Source: Micromonospora eburnea
GTDB lineage: Bacteria > Actinomycetota > Actinomycetes > Mycobacteriales > Micromonosporaceae
Assembly (NCBI RefSeq): GCF_900090225.1
Contig: NZ_FMHY01000002.1
Location: forward strand, 6,200,001-6,264,000
Direction of reading: 5' to 3'
DNA: 64,000 nt
The position numbers were made by a program, and so were the translations under genes. The number at the start of each line of letters is the position of its first letter. Within the stretch, counting starts at the first letter, position 1. The notes under the pieces are model-generated. The model was not told the DNA's origin. It saw nothing but the letters and a program-made list of their open reading frames with translations, and ran no database searches. Shown one piece after another: positions 41,572-50,289 of the stretch.

Positions 41572-44500
41572 GGCTCGACCACCTGACGGCCCTGCCCGGA
41601 CACCGGGCAGCTCGTCCGGACCGGGCAGACCCGGCACTTCGAGTTGGCGACCGCGGCGAAGGTGGCGGCGGCCATCGTGTCCGCGGTACGCCGGACCAGG
41701 GCGGTGGCCCAGCCGGCATCCGGCCCCTCCCCCGCGGCGGCCTGGGTCTGCTCCTTGGCCTCCTTGGCGCTCGTGCCGAGCTGCACCAGCGCGGCGCCGC
41801 CGGACTCGTCGCCGTACTCGGCGAACGCCCCCGCCTCCACCGCCGCCTGGTACGCGCCGAGCTGCGGATGCTCGGCCACCTCCCGCTCGGTGACCGCGGT
41901 CGACTTGCCGGTCTTCAGGTCGATCACCACGAGCCGCCCCTCGGCGTCCACCTCCAGCCGGTCCACCCGGCCGGTCAGCTGGACCGGCCGCTGCGGGTCG
42001 TCGAGGCGCACCGCGAACTCGTGCTCGATGGCGAGCAGCCGGCGCGGGTTGCCGGCCAGCCAGCGCAGCAGCTTGTCCACCATGGCCTCGGCACGGGTGC
42101 GTTCCGGCCCGACCATCCAGCGGGCGGCCAGCTCGATCGCGTCGAACCGGGCGGCCACGTACTCCAGCAGGGTGGTCCGGTCGACGCTGGCGTCCTCGGC
42201 CAGCATCGCGGCGGCGTGCACCAGGTTGCCGACCCCCTGCGCGGCGCTGGCCGGGGCGCTGCCGCCGTGCCGTTCCAGCAGCCAGCGCAGGCTGCACCGC
42301 AGGGCGCTCTCCATCGCCGACGGGGTGACCCGGACCGACTCGCCCTCGTCGACCAGCGGCCGGTCGTCGGAGAGGCCGCGCAGCCCCCACCAGTCGTCCG
42401 GGTGCGCCCCGGGCACCCCGGCGGTGGCCAGCCGGGCCAGCTCCGCCGCCGCCGCGTGCCGCCGGGTGGACGGCGCCGCCGGGTCGACCACCGCGGTACG
42501 CAGCTCCGCCACCAGCGCGGACAGGGTGAGCCCGCGCGGCGGCAGGGTGACCGGCAGGGCGGCCGGCGGCTCGCCCCGCGGTTCCGCGTCGACCGTCGGC
42601 ACCGGCCCGTCCGACGCCGGTTGGCCGGCCGGCACGGCGGGATCCCCCGGGCCTCCCGCGGCGCTGCCCCGGGCCTGGCCGGCGTCGTCGCCGGTGTCCG
42701 TGCCGCGCCCGCCCCGGGCCTGGCCGGCGTCGTCGCCGCCCGGGCCCGTCGGACGGAGACCCGGAGCCGGGCTCACCGCCACCGCTCCCCCGCCGGCCGG
42801 GGGCGGTTCGGTGCCGCCCAGCTCGTGCAGGAAGCGGCTGGGCTGCTCCTCGTGATCGTCGCCGCCCACCGCCGCCGAGGCGACCGCGGTGACCAGCAGC
42901 CGGTGCCGGGCCCGGCTGACCGCCACGTGGAAGAGGCGGCGTTCCTCGTCGAGCAGCGCCGAGGTCTGCCCGACCAGGCTGGCCCGTACGCCGGTGCCGT
43001 CGGCCCGCCCGGCCAGCACGTCGACCAGCCGCTCGGAGCCGAGCAGGCTGCCGCGCAGCCGCAGGTCCGGCCAGACCCCCTCCTGCACCCCGGCGACCGC
43101 GACCAGGTCCCACTCCAGCCCCTTCGCGGCGTGCGCGGTGAGCAGGCGTACCGCGTCGCCCCGGTCGGCGCTGGCGGCCAGGGTGTCCGCGGGCAGGTCC
43201 TGCCCGAGCACGTGGTCGAGGAAGACCTCGGTACGCGCACCGGGCAGCCGGTCGGTGAACCGGGCCGCCGCGTCGAAGAGCACCAGCACCGCGTCGAGGT
43301 CCCGGTCGGCGGCCTCGGCACGCCAGCGCTGGGCGGTCTCGTGCTCGCCGGTGGCCTCCCGGCCCCGGGTGATCACGCCGGCCCAACGCTCGGCCAGCCC
43401 GCTCTCCCGCCACACCGCCCAGAGCACCTCCTCGGCGGTGGCTCCCGGGGTGGCCGCGGCCTGCCGGGCGGTCGCCAGCAGGCGCGCCACCGCCTGGGCG
43501 GGCTCCGCCCAGCGCCGCTCGATGGCGGCCAGCTCGGCCGGGTCGCGCAGCGCCTCGACGATCAGCTCGCCGGAGGGGCGCCGGTCGCCGGCGGCCAGCG
43601 CGAGCGCGCGCAGCCCCTGACGCAGCCGCCGTTCGGCGAGCGGGTCGGCGCCGCCCAGCGGCGAGTGCAGCAGGGCGACCGCGGACTCCTCGTCCAGCCG
43701 GTCGGGCTCCAGCGCGCAGCGGAGCAGGAGCAGCAGCGGAGCCACCCCGGGCTGGAGGTGCAGCGGCAGGTCCTCGCCGTGCACCACGGTCGGCACGCCG
43801 GCGGTGTGCAGGGCCCGCCGCAGCGACGGCAACTGCCGGCCGGTGGAGCGGACCAGCACCGCCATCCGGGACCAGGGCACCCCGTCGAGCAGGTGCGCCT
43901 CGCGCAGGGCGTGCGCCAGCCAGGCGGACTCGCTGGTCGCCGAACGGAAGGTGCGCACCTCGACCGTGCCGGGCGGCGCGTCGGGCAGTGGGCGCAGCCG
44001 CCGGTGCGCCGCCGGCCCGCGCAGTCGGCGGGCCAGCCGAGCGGTCGCCGCCAGCAGCTCCGGGCCGGCCCGGTACGACGTGGTCAGCACGACCTGCGCG
44101 GCGGGCGCTCCGGAGGCGGTGCGGAACCGGTGCGGGAAGGTGGTCACGCCCGCCGGATCGGCGCCCCGGAAGGCGTACGTGGAGGAGTCCGGGTCGGCGA
44201 AGGCGACCAGGGACTTGCCGCCGCCAGCGATGACGGCGAGCAGGTCGAGCTGGGCGGGGTCGGTGTCGGCGAGCTCGTCGACGTAGACGTGGGCCAGCCG
44301 GCGGCGCTCGGACGCCAGCAGCTCGGGGTCGTCGAGCAGCATGCCGGTGGCGGCCCGGACCAGTTCGGCCGGGTCGTACGCGATCGAGCCGCGGTTGCTC
44401 ACATCACGCAGGGCGAGGACGGCGACGTACTCCCGCAGGAAGCGGGCGGCGGCCGGCCAGTCGGCGCGACCCAGCTTCTCCCCCAGCCGGGCCAGCTCGA

Positions 44501-45149
44501 CCGGGCCGACGCCCCGCTCGGCGGCGCGCATCAGCAGATCCCGGAGCTGCTGGGCGAACGCCCTGGTCCGCAGTGCGGGGCGCAGGTCCTCCGGCCAGCC
44601 GACCGGGTCGTCATCCGGTTCCTCGCCGACCACGTCGAGCAGCTCGCGGATGATGAGATCCTGCTCGGGCCCGGTGAGCAGCCGGGGCGACGGCTCACCC
44701 CGCTCGGCGGCGGCCCGGCGGAGCAGCCCGAAGGCGTACGCCGGGAAGGTGCGCACCAGCGGCTCGCGGACCACCCGGTGCCCGGCGCCGACGAGCCGCG
44801 CCTCGATCCGGTGACGCAGGTCGGTGGCGCCACGCCGGCCGAAGGCGAGCACCAGGATCCGCTCCGGGTCGACGCCCTCGGTCACCCGCGCGGCGACCGC
44901 CTCGACCAGGGTGCTGGTCTTGCCGGTGCCCGGACCGCCCACGACCAGCATCGGCCCGGCGGTGTGCGCGACCACCTCGGCCTGCACGGCATCCGGCGGG
45001 CACGCGGCATCGCCCGCCGACCCCCCGGATCGCGGATCCTCCCCGGTCGCCTCAGGACCGACCCCCTGCCCCGCCCCGCCGGAGTGGGCGACCCCCGTCC
45101 CCACCCCGCCGGACCGGCGCACCAACCGATACGCCCCCATCACCGACAT
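41568..45149 (-). CDS. adnA: AdnA-type helicase-nuclease subunit
   Basis: A 1193-residue protein with an N-terminal UvrD-like motor (Walker A GGPGTGKT, 71-78; Walker B VYVDELADTDPAQ, so DEYQD is degenerated to DELAD) and a C-terminal RecB-type nuclease (VVIDLKTGKST). Three Cys near the end (1172, 1175, 1181) and one near 953 match an AddB-like iron-sulfur staple. A variable linker contains a duplicated GDDAGQARG from a 45-bp repeat near 42670-42740. The ATG at 45149 was chosen; the frame runs open upstream but through repeat DNA. Confidence 0.92.
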   Translation of the reverse strand: MSVMGAYRLVRRSGGVGTGVAHSGGAGQGVGPEATGEDPRSGGSAGDAACPPDAVQAEVVAHTAGPMLVVGGPGTGKTSTLVEAVAARVTEGVDPERILVLAFGRRGATDLRHRIEARLVGAGHRVVREPLVRTFPAYAFGLLRRAAAERGEPSPRLLTGPEQDLIIRELLDVVGEEPDDDPVGWPEDLRPALRTRAFAQQLRDLLMRAAERGVGPVELARLGEKLGRADWPAAARFLREYVAVLALRDVSNRGSIAYDPAELVRAATGMLLDDPELLASERRRLAHVYVDELADTDPAQLDLLAVIAGGGKSLVAFADPDSSTYAFRGADPAGVTTFPHRFRTASGAPAAQVVLTTSYRAGPELLAATARLARRLRGPAAHRRLRPLPDAPPGTVEVRTFRSATSESAWLAHALREAHLLDGVPWSRMAVLVRSTGRQLPSLRRALHTAGVPTVVHGEDLPLHLQPGVAPLLLLLRCALEPDRLDEESAVALLHSPLGGADPLAERRLRQGLRALALAAGDRRPSGELIVEALRDPAELAAIERRWAEPAQAVARLLATARQAAATPGATAEEVLWAVWRESGLAERWAGVITRGREATGEHETAQRWRAEAADRDLDAVLVLFDAAARFTDRLPGARTEVFLDHVLGQDLPADTLAASADRGDAVRLLTAHAAKGLEWDLVAVAGVQEGVWPDLRLRGSLLGSERLVDVLAGRADGTGVRASLVGQTSALLDEERRLFHVAVSRARHRLLVTAVASAAVGGDDHEEQPSRFLHELGGTEPPPAGGGAVAVSPAPGLRPTGPGGDDAGQARGGRGTDTGDDAGQARGSAAGGPGDPAVPAGQPASDGPVPTVDAEPRGEPPAALPVTLPPRGLTLSALVAELRTAVVDPAAPSTRRHAAAAELARLATAGVPGAHPDDWWGLRGLSDDRPLVDEGESVRVTPSAMESALRCSLRWLLERHGGSAPASAAQGVGNLVHAAAMLAEDASVDRTTLLEYVAARFDAIELAARWMVGPERTRAEAMVDKLLRWLAGNPRRLLAIEHEFAVRLDDPQRPVQLTGRVDRLEVDAEGRLVVIDLKTGKSTAVTEREVAEHPQLGAYQAAVEAGAFAEYGDESGGAALVQLGTSAKEAKEQTQAAAGEGPDAGWATALVRRTADTMAAATFAAVANSKCRVCPVRTSCPVSGQGRQVVEP

Positions 45150-45209
45150 CCCACCACGCCGGTCCGACACCCCACCTCCCCCACCCCGCCGGTCCACGCC
45201 CAGCTCACG

Positions 45210-45275
45210 TCGATCATGAAGGTGTTGCCACGGGACGCCGACGCGCTGGGCGACAACTTCGTGATCAACGGGGTG
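45210..45275. repeat. Hairpin-forming dispersed repeat, copy 2
   Basis: It starts CGATCATGAAGGTGTTG and ends GGCGACAACTTCGTGATC, imperfect inverted ends like the copy at 27300-27365 in opposite orientation. It lies between the end of a LOG gene and the start of adnA. Confidence 0.7.
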
Positions 45276-45283
45276 GAAGCGGG

Positions 45284-45829
45284 TCAGCTGAGGTGGGGGG
45301 CGAGGAGGTCCAGGGCCTCCGGGACGGTGTCGGCGACCAGCAGGAGGTCCATGCCGGCGGGCTTGAGGAAACGTTGGTCGGCGAGGGTGCGCAGCCAGTC
45401 CAGCAGCGGCCGGTAGAAGCCGTCCGCGTCGACCAGCACCATGGGCTTGGCGTGCAGGGCCAGGGTGGCCGTGGTCCACACCTCGAACAGCTCGTCGAGG
45501 GTGCCGAGCCCGCCGGGCAGGGTGATGAACGCGTCCGACTTCTCGATCATCAGGGTCTTGCGGCTGGCCATCCCGTCGGTGACCACCAGCTCGTCGGCGG
45601 CCAGGTCGGCGACCTCCAGGTCGACCAGGGACTGCGGGATCACCCCGAGGGTGTAGCCACCGGCGGCCCGTGCGCCGTCGGTCACCGCGCCCATCATGCC
45701 GACGCAGCCGCCGCCGCTGACCAGGGTGTGCCCGCGCCGGGCCAGCTCCGCGCCGGTCTCGGCCGCCAGGTCCAGCCAGCGGTGGTCGAGCGTACGGGAG
45801 GACGCGCAGAACACGCAGATCGCGGCCAC
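45284..45829 (-). CDS. LOG-family nucleotide 5'-monophosphate phosphoribohydrolase
   Basis: A 181-residue Rossmann-fold protein of the TIGR00730/LOG family. The phosphate-binding SGGGCVGMMG (38-47) and the signature PGGLGTLDE (105-113) with catalytic Glu113 and Arg90 (MASRK) are present. LOG enzymes release adenine-type bases from cytokinin nucleotides or cleave AMP-like nucleotides. It lies 3 bases after a second, longer LOG gene, so the two form an operon of paralogues. Confidence 0.9.
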   Translation of the reverse strand: MAAICVFCASSRTLDHRWLDLAAETGAELARRGHTLVSGGGCVGMMGAVTDGARAAGGYTLGVIPQSLVDLEVADLAADELVVTDGMASRKTLMIEKSDAFITLPGGLGTLDELFEVWTTATLALHAKPMVLVDADGFYRPLLDWLRTLADQRFLKPAGMDLLLVADTVPEALDLLAPHLS

Positions 45830-45832
45830 CGG

Positions 45833-46759
45833 TCAGCCCCGCCCCGCCGGGGCCGACCCGGGCTGGTCCCCCGCCGACGGCTCGGACCCGATCTCGACCG
45901 GCGGCTCGGCAGCGGTCTCGGGCGCTGCCGCCGCGGCGGCCCGCTGGTCGGCGGCGACCCGGGTGACCGCCTCCTCGCGGATCGCCTCCTGCTCGGCGGA
46001 GAGCACCGCCTCGGCCTCCACGATGTGCCGGACCGCCTCGTCAACGTCGTCGGTGAGGCACATCAGCTCCAGGTCGGACGGGCCGATCTTGCCCTCGGCG
46101 ACCATGCTCTCCCGCAGCCAGTCGATCAGGCCCCGCCAGTAGTCGAGGCCCATCAGCACCACCGGGAAGCGGGTGACCTTGCCGGTCTGCACCAGGGTCA
46201 GCGCCTCGAACAGCTCGTCCATGGTGCCGAAGCCACCGGGCAGTACGACGAACGCCTGCGCGTACTTGACGAACATGGTCTTGCGGGCGAAGAAGTAGCG
46301 GAAGTCGATGGACAGGTCGGCCCAGTCGTTGAGGCCCTGCTCGAACGGCAGCTCGATGCCGAGCCCGACGGAGAGCCCGCCCGCCTCGCTGGCGCCCCGA
46401 TTGGCCGCCTCCATCACCCCCGGGCCGCCACCGGTGATCACCGCGTACCCGGCCCGGGCCAGCGCGCCGCCCAGTTCCTCGGCCATCCGGCACTCGGTGC
46501 TGTCCGGCATGCTGCGGGCCGAGCCGAAGACGCTGACCGCCGGCGGCAGGTCGGCCAGGGTGTCGAACCCCTCGACGAACTCCGACAGGATGCGCAGCGC
46601 CCGCCAGGCGTCCTTGGTCTTCCAGTCGCCCCGGCCCCGGGAGTCCAACAGCCGCTGGTCGGCGGTGCTGGTCGGGATGGCCCGGTTGCGCAGCGTGACG
46701 GCACCCCGGTGCCGCTCACCGCGCGGGCCACGGCCGGGCTGCCGCACGCGCTCGCTCAT
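45833..46759 (-). CDS. Second LOG/TIGR00730-family protein
   Basis: A 308-residue protein with the LOG core in the middle: VSVFGSARSMPDS, VITGGGPGVMEAANRG, FFARKTMFVKYAQ and LPGGFGTMDELFEALT. The first ~60 residues are basic and the last ~70 are acidic/Ala-rich, neither part of the core. The ATG at 46759 is one of three repeats of ATGAGCGAGCGC created by a tandem duplication immediately upstream; only this copy opens the LOG frame with a sensible N-terminus. It is the first gene of the pair. Confidence 0.88.
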   Translation of the reverse strand: MSERVRQPGRGPRGERHRGAVTLRNRAIPTSTADQRLLDSRGRGDWKTKDAWRALRILSEFVEGFDTLADLPPAVSVFGSARSMPDSTECRMAEELGGALARAGYAVITGGGPGVMEAANRGASEAGGLSVGLGIELPFEQGLNDWADLSIDFRYFFARKTMFVKYAQAFVVLPGGFGTMDELFEALTLVQTGKVTRFPVVLMGLDYWRGLIDWLRESMVAEGKIGPSDLELMCLTDDVDEAVRHIVEAEAVLSAEQEAIREEAVTRVAADQRAAAAAAPETAAEPPVEIGSEPSAGDQPGSAPAGRG

Positions 46760-46920
46760 GCCAGCACTCCGCTGCGCTGCGTGCCGCCATGAGGCACCAC
46801 CACACTGCACTGATGATTCGCTCGCGTGCGCTCGCTCATGCCAGCACTCCGCTGCGCTGCGTGCCGCCATGAGGCACCACCACACTGCACTGATGATTCG
46901 CTCGCATGCGCTCGCTCATG
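46749..46920. repeat. Tandem 80-bp repeat over a gene start
   Basis: Two full units and a partial third: GCGCTCGCTCATG occurs at about 46748, 46828 and 46908. The unit includes GCCATGAGGCACCACCACAC and TGATGATTCGCTCGC. The 80-base period is not a multiple of three. The rest of the gap up to 47075 holds no gene I can see, only an A/T-rich patch near 46991-47040 likely to be promoter DNA of the gene at 47076. Confidence 0.92.
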
Positions 46921-47075
46921 GGGCCACCGTAGTGGAGCCACGGCGGCCGGATGCGGAGGCCGGCGAGTGAGCGAAATTCTTGGCGATCTTGGGCAACTAA
47001 TTCTGTCGCCCGCACGTCTTACTATTCACATACGGGGTATGCCCCGGTGCGAGCGTTCGGGGGGAGGAGCCAGCG

Positions 47076-47237
47076 TTGATCAGCAACACCGAGATGATCC
47101 GGATCCGCCGGCAGATGCAGCGGCGGATCCGCGACGTGGTGGCCGAGCGCCGCCGTGCCCGCATGATGGAAGCCCACCACACCGACCTCACCGGCGAGTC
47201 CACCGATCCGGACGCCTCACTGACGACGACCGTCTGA
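47076..47237 (+). CDS. 53-residue basic protein with TTG start
   Basis: The frame reads MISNTEMIRIRRQMQRRIRD and so on, a strongly basic helix with Arg and Gln, then an acidic tail ending DASLTTTV. The TTG start has GGGGAGGAG about 6 bases upstream, and a strong terminator follows 20 bases after the stop, so a transcribed small gene is likely. I do not recognise the family. Being short and TTG-initiated, it is easy to overlook. Confidence 0.6.
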   Translation: MISNTEMIRIRRQMQRRIRDVVAERRRARMMEAHHTDLTGESTDPDASLTTTV

Positions 47238-47256
47238 GGCTTCGCCGACCCGACCT

Positions 47257-47287
47257 CCGGGGCCCGCGTCGATGACGCGGGCCCCGG
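47257..47287 (+). terminator. Intrinsic terminator after the 53-residue gene
   Basis: Arms CCGGGGCCCGCGTC / GACGCGGGCCCCGG form a perfect 14-bp stem with loop GAT, followed by TCTTTC. It also lies in front of the convergent dapE end. Confidence 0.85.
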
Positions 47288-47318
47288 TCTTTCAGAGCCC
47301 ACGCGGACTCTGTCCGCC

Positions 47319-48392
47319 TCAGGCCGGGGCGAGCCAGCGGTGCAGGGTGGCCGCGCCGTCGCGGATCTTGGTCAGCTCGACGTGCTCATCGGGGTGGTGG
47401 GCCAGGTTCGGGTCGCCCGGGCCGAAGTTCAGCGCCGGGATGCCCAGGGCCGCGAACCGGGCCACGTCGGTCCAGCCCAGCTTGCCGACCGGGGCCGCCC
47501 CCACCGCCGCCAGGAACTCCCGCGCCGGCGCGGCCGCCAGCCCGGGCAGCGCGCCCGCCGCCATGTCGGTCACCGTCAGCTCGAAGCCGGCGAAGACCTC
47601 CCGCAGGTGCGCCTCGGCCCGCTCCGGCGTACGGTCCGGGGCGAACCGGTAGTTGACCTCGATCTCGCACCGGTCCGGCACCACGTTGCCGGCGACCCCA
47701 CCGTGGATGCGGACCGCGTTCATGCCCTCCCGGTAGTCGCAGCCGTCGATGGTGACCCGCCGTGCCTCGTACGCGGTCAGCCGCCGCAGCACCTCCCCGG
47801 CCGCGTGGATGGCGTTCACGCCGTGCCAGGAGCGCGCCGAGTGGGCCCGTACGCCGGTGGTCGACACGATTCCCCGCATGGTGCCCTGGCAGCCGGCCTC
47901 GACGATCCCGTAGGTCGGTTCCAGCAACACGGCGAAGTCGGCCTGGAGCCACTCCGGATGGGACTGGGAGACGAGCGTCAGCCCGTTGTACTGCGACTCG
48001 ATCTCCTCGGCCTCGTAGAAGAAGTACGTGACGTCGTAGCGCGGGTCCGGCAGGGTCACCGCCAGGTGCAGCGCGAAGGCCACCCCGGACTTCATGTCGG
48101 AGGTGCCGCAGCCGTACATCAGGTCGCCGCGCATGGTCGACGGGAAGTTGTTGTTGATCGGGACGGTGTCCAGGTGGCCGGCGAGCACCACCCGCTGCGA
48201 CCGGCCGAGATCGGTGCGGGCCATCACCGTGTTGCCGTGCCGGTACGTGGTCAGGTGCGGTACGCCCCGCAGCACCTCCTCGACACAGTCGGCGATCGTC
48301 TTCTCGTTGCGGGAGACGGACTCTATGTCGACCAGTGCGCGGGTGAGCGCCACCGGATCAGCCAGGACCTCGGGGGTCAGCGGGTTCTGCAT
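47319..48392 (-). CDS. dapE: Succinyl-diaminopimelate desuccinylase
   Basis: A 357-residue M20-family metallohydrolase removing succinate from N-succinyl-LL-diaminopimelate in lysine and peptidoglycan precursor synthesis. Metal-site motifs are visible: AGHLDTVP (His73, Asp75), the Asp of GTSDMKSG, EAEEIES, and the C-terminal HHPDEHVEL. The ATG at 48392 gives the standard MQNPLTPEVLADPVALTRAL start. dapD is divergent 136 bases away, and dapC lies 6.4 kb downstream, so three succinylase-branch genes are in this window. Confidence 0.95.
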   Translation of the reverse strand: MQNPLTPEVLADPVALTRALVDIESVSRNEKTIADCVEEVLRGVPHLTTYRHGNTVMARTDLGRSQRVVLAGHLDTVPINNNFPSTMRGDLMYGCGTSDMKSGVAFALHLAVTLPDPRYDVTYFFYEAEEIESQYNGLTLVSQSHPEWLQADFAVLLEPTYGIVEAGCQGTMRGIVSTTGVRAHSARSWHGVNAIHAAGEVLRRLTAYEARRVTIDGCDYREGMNAVRIHGGVAGNVVPDRCEIEVNYRFAPDRTPERAEAHLREVFAGFELTVTDMAAGALPGLAAAPAREFLAAVGAAPVGKLGWTDVARFAALGIPALNFGPGDPNLAHHPDEHVELTKIRDGAATLHRWLAPA

Positions 48393-48416
48393 GCCTCGCA
48401 CGGTACCGTCAGCACT

Positions 48417-48520
48417 GGTGAGCGCGTGGAGTGAGCTTGCGAGCCCCTCGGCGAGCACGAGGAGTGATCCGGCGAGCCCCCGCGGTCGCGAGCAGCAGCC
48501 GGCGTAGCCGCGAACGAGAG
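48417..48520. repeat. Degenerate GTGAGC-type repeat in the dapE-dapD gap
   Basis: The sequence GTGAGCGCGTGGAGTGAGCTTGC with later GTCGCGAGC and CGCGAACGAG resembles the 60-bp unit at 31971-32201 read on its minus strand. It ends just before the ribosome-binding site of dapD. Relationship judged by eye only. Confidence 0.4.
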
Positions 48521-48528
48521 GTAGAGCT

Positions 48529-49485
48529 GTGACGTCCGATTCGGCCTGGGGCATCGGTCTGGCCACGACCACCGCTGACGATCTGGTGCTCGACACCTGG
48601 TACCCGACCGGCAAGCTCGGGCTCGGGGAGCTGCCGCTCGTCCCCGGAGAGGACCAGGCCGACGTCCTCGACCTGCCGCCCGGCGCGGTCGGCGGGCGGG
48701 CGCTGCCCGGGCTGCGTACGGTCCAGGTGGTCACCGTGATCGGCTCGCTGGACGATCCGATCAAGGACGCCGCCGACGCGTACCTCCGGCTGCACCTGCT
48801 CTCCCACCGCCTGGTCCGGCCCAACGAGCTCAACCTCGACGGCATTTTCGGCAAGCTGGCCAACGTGGCCTGGACCTCGGCCGGGCCGTGCCCGCCGGAG
48901 CGGGTGGACGAGTTGCGCGTCATCGAGCGCGCCGCCGGCCGCCACCTCGCCGTTTACGGGGTGGACAAGTTCCCCCGGATGACCGACTACGTGGTCCCGT
49001 CCGGCGTGCGGATCGCCGACGCGGACCGGGTCCGGCTCGGCGCCCACCTGGCCGCCGGCACCACCGTGATGCACGAGGGCTTCGTCAACTTCAACGCCGG
49101 CACGCTGGGCACCTCGATGGTCGAGGGCCGGATCGTGCAGGGCGTGGTAGTCGGCGACGGCTCCGACATCGGCGGCGGCGCCTCGATCATGGGTACCCTC
49201 TCCGGCGGCGGCACGGAGAAGGTGCGCATCGGCGAGCGGAGCCTGATCGGCGCGAACGCCGGCGTGGGCATCTCGCTCGGCGACGACTGTGTGGTGGAGG
49301 CCGGGTGCTACATCACCGCCGCCTCGAAGATCACCCTGCCGGACGGCCGGGTGGTCAAGGCCCGCGACCTCTCCGGCGTGGACGGGCTGCTCTTCTGGCG
49401 CAACTCGGTCACCGGGGCGCTGGAGGCGAAGCCGCGGACCGGCCGGGGCATCGAGCTGAACGCGGCCCTGCACGCCAACGACTGA
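48529..49485 (+). CDS. dapD: Tetrahydrodipicolinate N-succinyltransferase
   Basis: A 318-residue enzyme of the actinobacterial DapD class, with a left-handed beta-helix made of hexapeptide repeats in the C-terminal half (LGAHLAAGTTVMHEGFVNFN, IGGGASIMGTLSGGG). It transfers succinyl from CoA to tetrahydrodipicolinate. The GTG at 48529 follows GAGAGGTAGAGCT, which contains a suitable ribosome-binding site. It is divergent from dapE, and the pair probably shares a regulatory region containing a repeat. Confidence 0.95.
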   Translation: MTSDSAWGIGLATTTADDLVLDTWYPTGKLGLGELPLVPGEDQADVLDLPPGAVGGRALPGLRTVQVVTVIGSLDDPIKDAADAYLRLHLLSHRLVRPNELNLDGIFGKLANVAWTSAGPCPPERVDELRVIERAAGRHLAVYGVDKFPRMTDYVVPSGVRIADADRVRLGAHLAAGTTVMHEGFVNFNAGTLGTSMVEGRIVQGVVVGDGSDIGGGASIMGTLSGGGTEKVRIGERSLIGANAGVGISLGDDCVVEAGCYITAASKITLPDGRVVKARDLSGVDGLLFWRNSVTGALEAKPRTGRGIELNAALHAND

Positions 49486-49598
49486 TCGGTCCGCCGGTCG
49501 ACGTACCGGGCGCGGCACCCGGGTCGGGGCACCCACTCCGGCCCGGGTCCATCTCCGGTCCGGCCCTCGCCGCGGCCCGGACCGGGCATGATCTCCCA

Positions 49599-50165
49599 GT
49601 GACCACCATGAGGGAACGCATGCTCGCCGGCGAGCTGTACCTCGCCGACGACCCCGAGATCGTCGCCGATCTGGACCGGGCGGCCCGGCTCACCGAGCGC
49701 TTCAACGCCGTACCCGCCGACGACCCGGAGGGGCAGCTCGCCGCACTACGCGAGCTGCTCGGCTCGCTCGGCGAGGGCAGCTGGGTCCGGCCGCCCTTCC
49801 ACTGCGACTACGGCTGGCAGACCCACCTCGGGCCGCGCTGTTTCGTCAACTTCAACGCGGTCTTCCTCGACGTCGCCCGGATCACCATCGGCGCCGACGT
49901 CCAGATCGGACCGAACGTGCAGCTCCTGACGGCCACCCATCCGCTCGATCCGGCGGCCCGGCGGGCCAAGTGGGAGGCGGCCAAGCCGATCACCATCGGC
50001 GACAACGCCTGGCTCGGCGGCGGAGCCATCGTGCTGGCCGGCGTCACCATCGGGGAGAACACGGTGGTCGGTGCGGGCGCGGTGGTGACCAAGGACCTGC
50101 CGGCCAACGTGGTTGCCGTGGGTAATCCCGCTCGACCGGTACGCGATCTCAAACAGGCCACCTGA
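49599..50165 (+). CDS. Maltose/galactoside O-acetyltransferase-type enzyme
   Basis: A 188-residue hexapeptide-repeat acetyltransferase. The N-terminal Mac domain reads MRERMLAGELYLADDPEI, followed by PFHCDYGWQTHLGPRCFVNF, the catalytic-His region LLTATHPLD, and beta-helix turns ending VVGAGAVVTKDLPANVVAVG. It would transfer acetyl from CoA to a sugar hydroxyl. The start is the GTG at 49599 or the ATG at 49608. It lies 113 bases after dapD without clear functional link. Confidence 0.9.
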   Translation: MTTMRERMLAGELYLADDPEIVADLDRAARLTERFNAVPADDPEGQLAALRELLGSLGEGSWVRPPFHCDYGWQTHLGPRCFVNFNAVFLDVARITIGADVQIGPNVQLLTATHPLDPAARRAKWEAAKPITIGDNAWLGGGAIVLAGVTIGENTVVGAGAVVTKDLPANVVAVGNPARPVRDLKQAT

Positions 50166-50289
50166 CCTGCGAAAACGGGCAGCAAAACCAGTACGAGGCG
50201 GAGACCCGCAACCGCAGCGGCTGCCTGGACGCGATCGAGTGCCGCCGCGAACGGGCGGTGGTGGCCGGCTGCTCCGCCGGACCGTGCCG

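Noticed and set aside
38059..45149. SOS (LexA) box upstream of adnAB or uvrD2
   Set aside because: I looked for a TCGAAC-N4-GTTCGA-like palindrome before these genes and found none.
41460..45416. Very long plus-strand open frame over adnA
   Set aside because: The translation is compositionally noncoding and the opposite strand carries intact helicase and nuclease motifs.
45150..45479. N-terminal extension of AdnA
   Set aside because: The upstream frame passes through an intergenic repeat and the end of the LOG gene; its translation is Pro/Arg/Gly-rich and noncoding in style.
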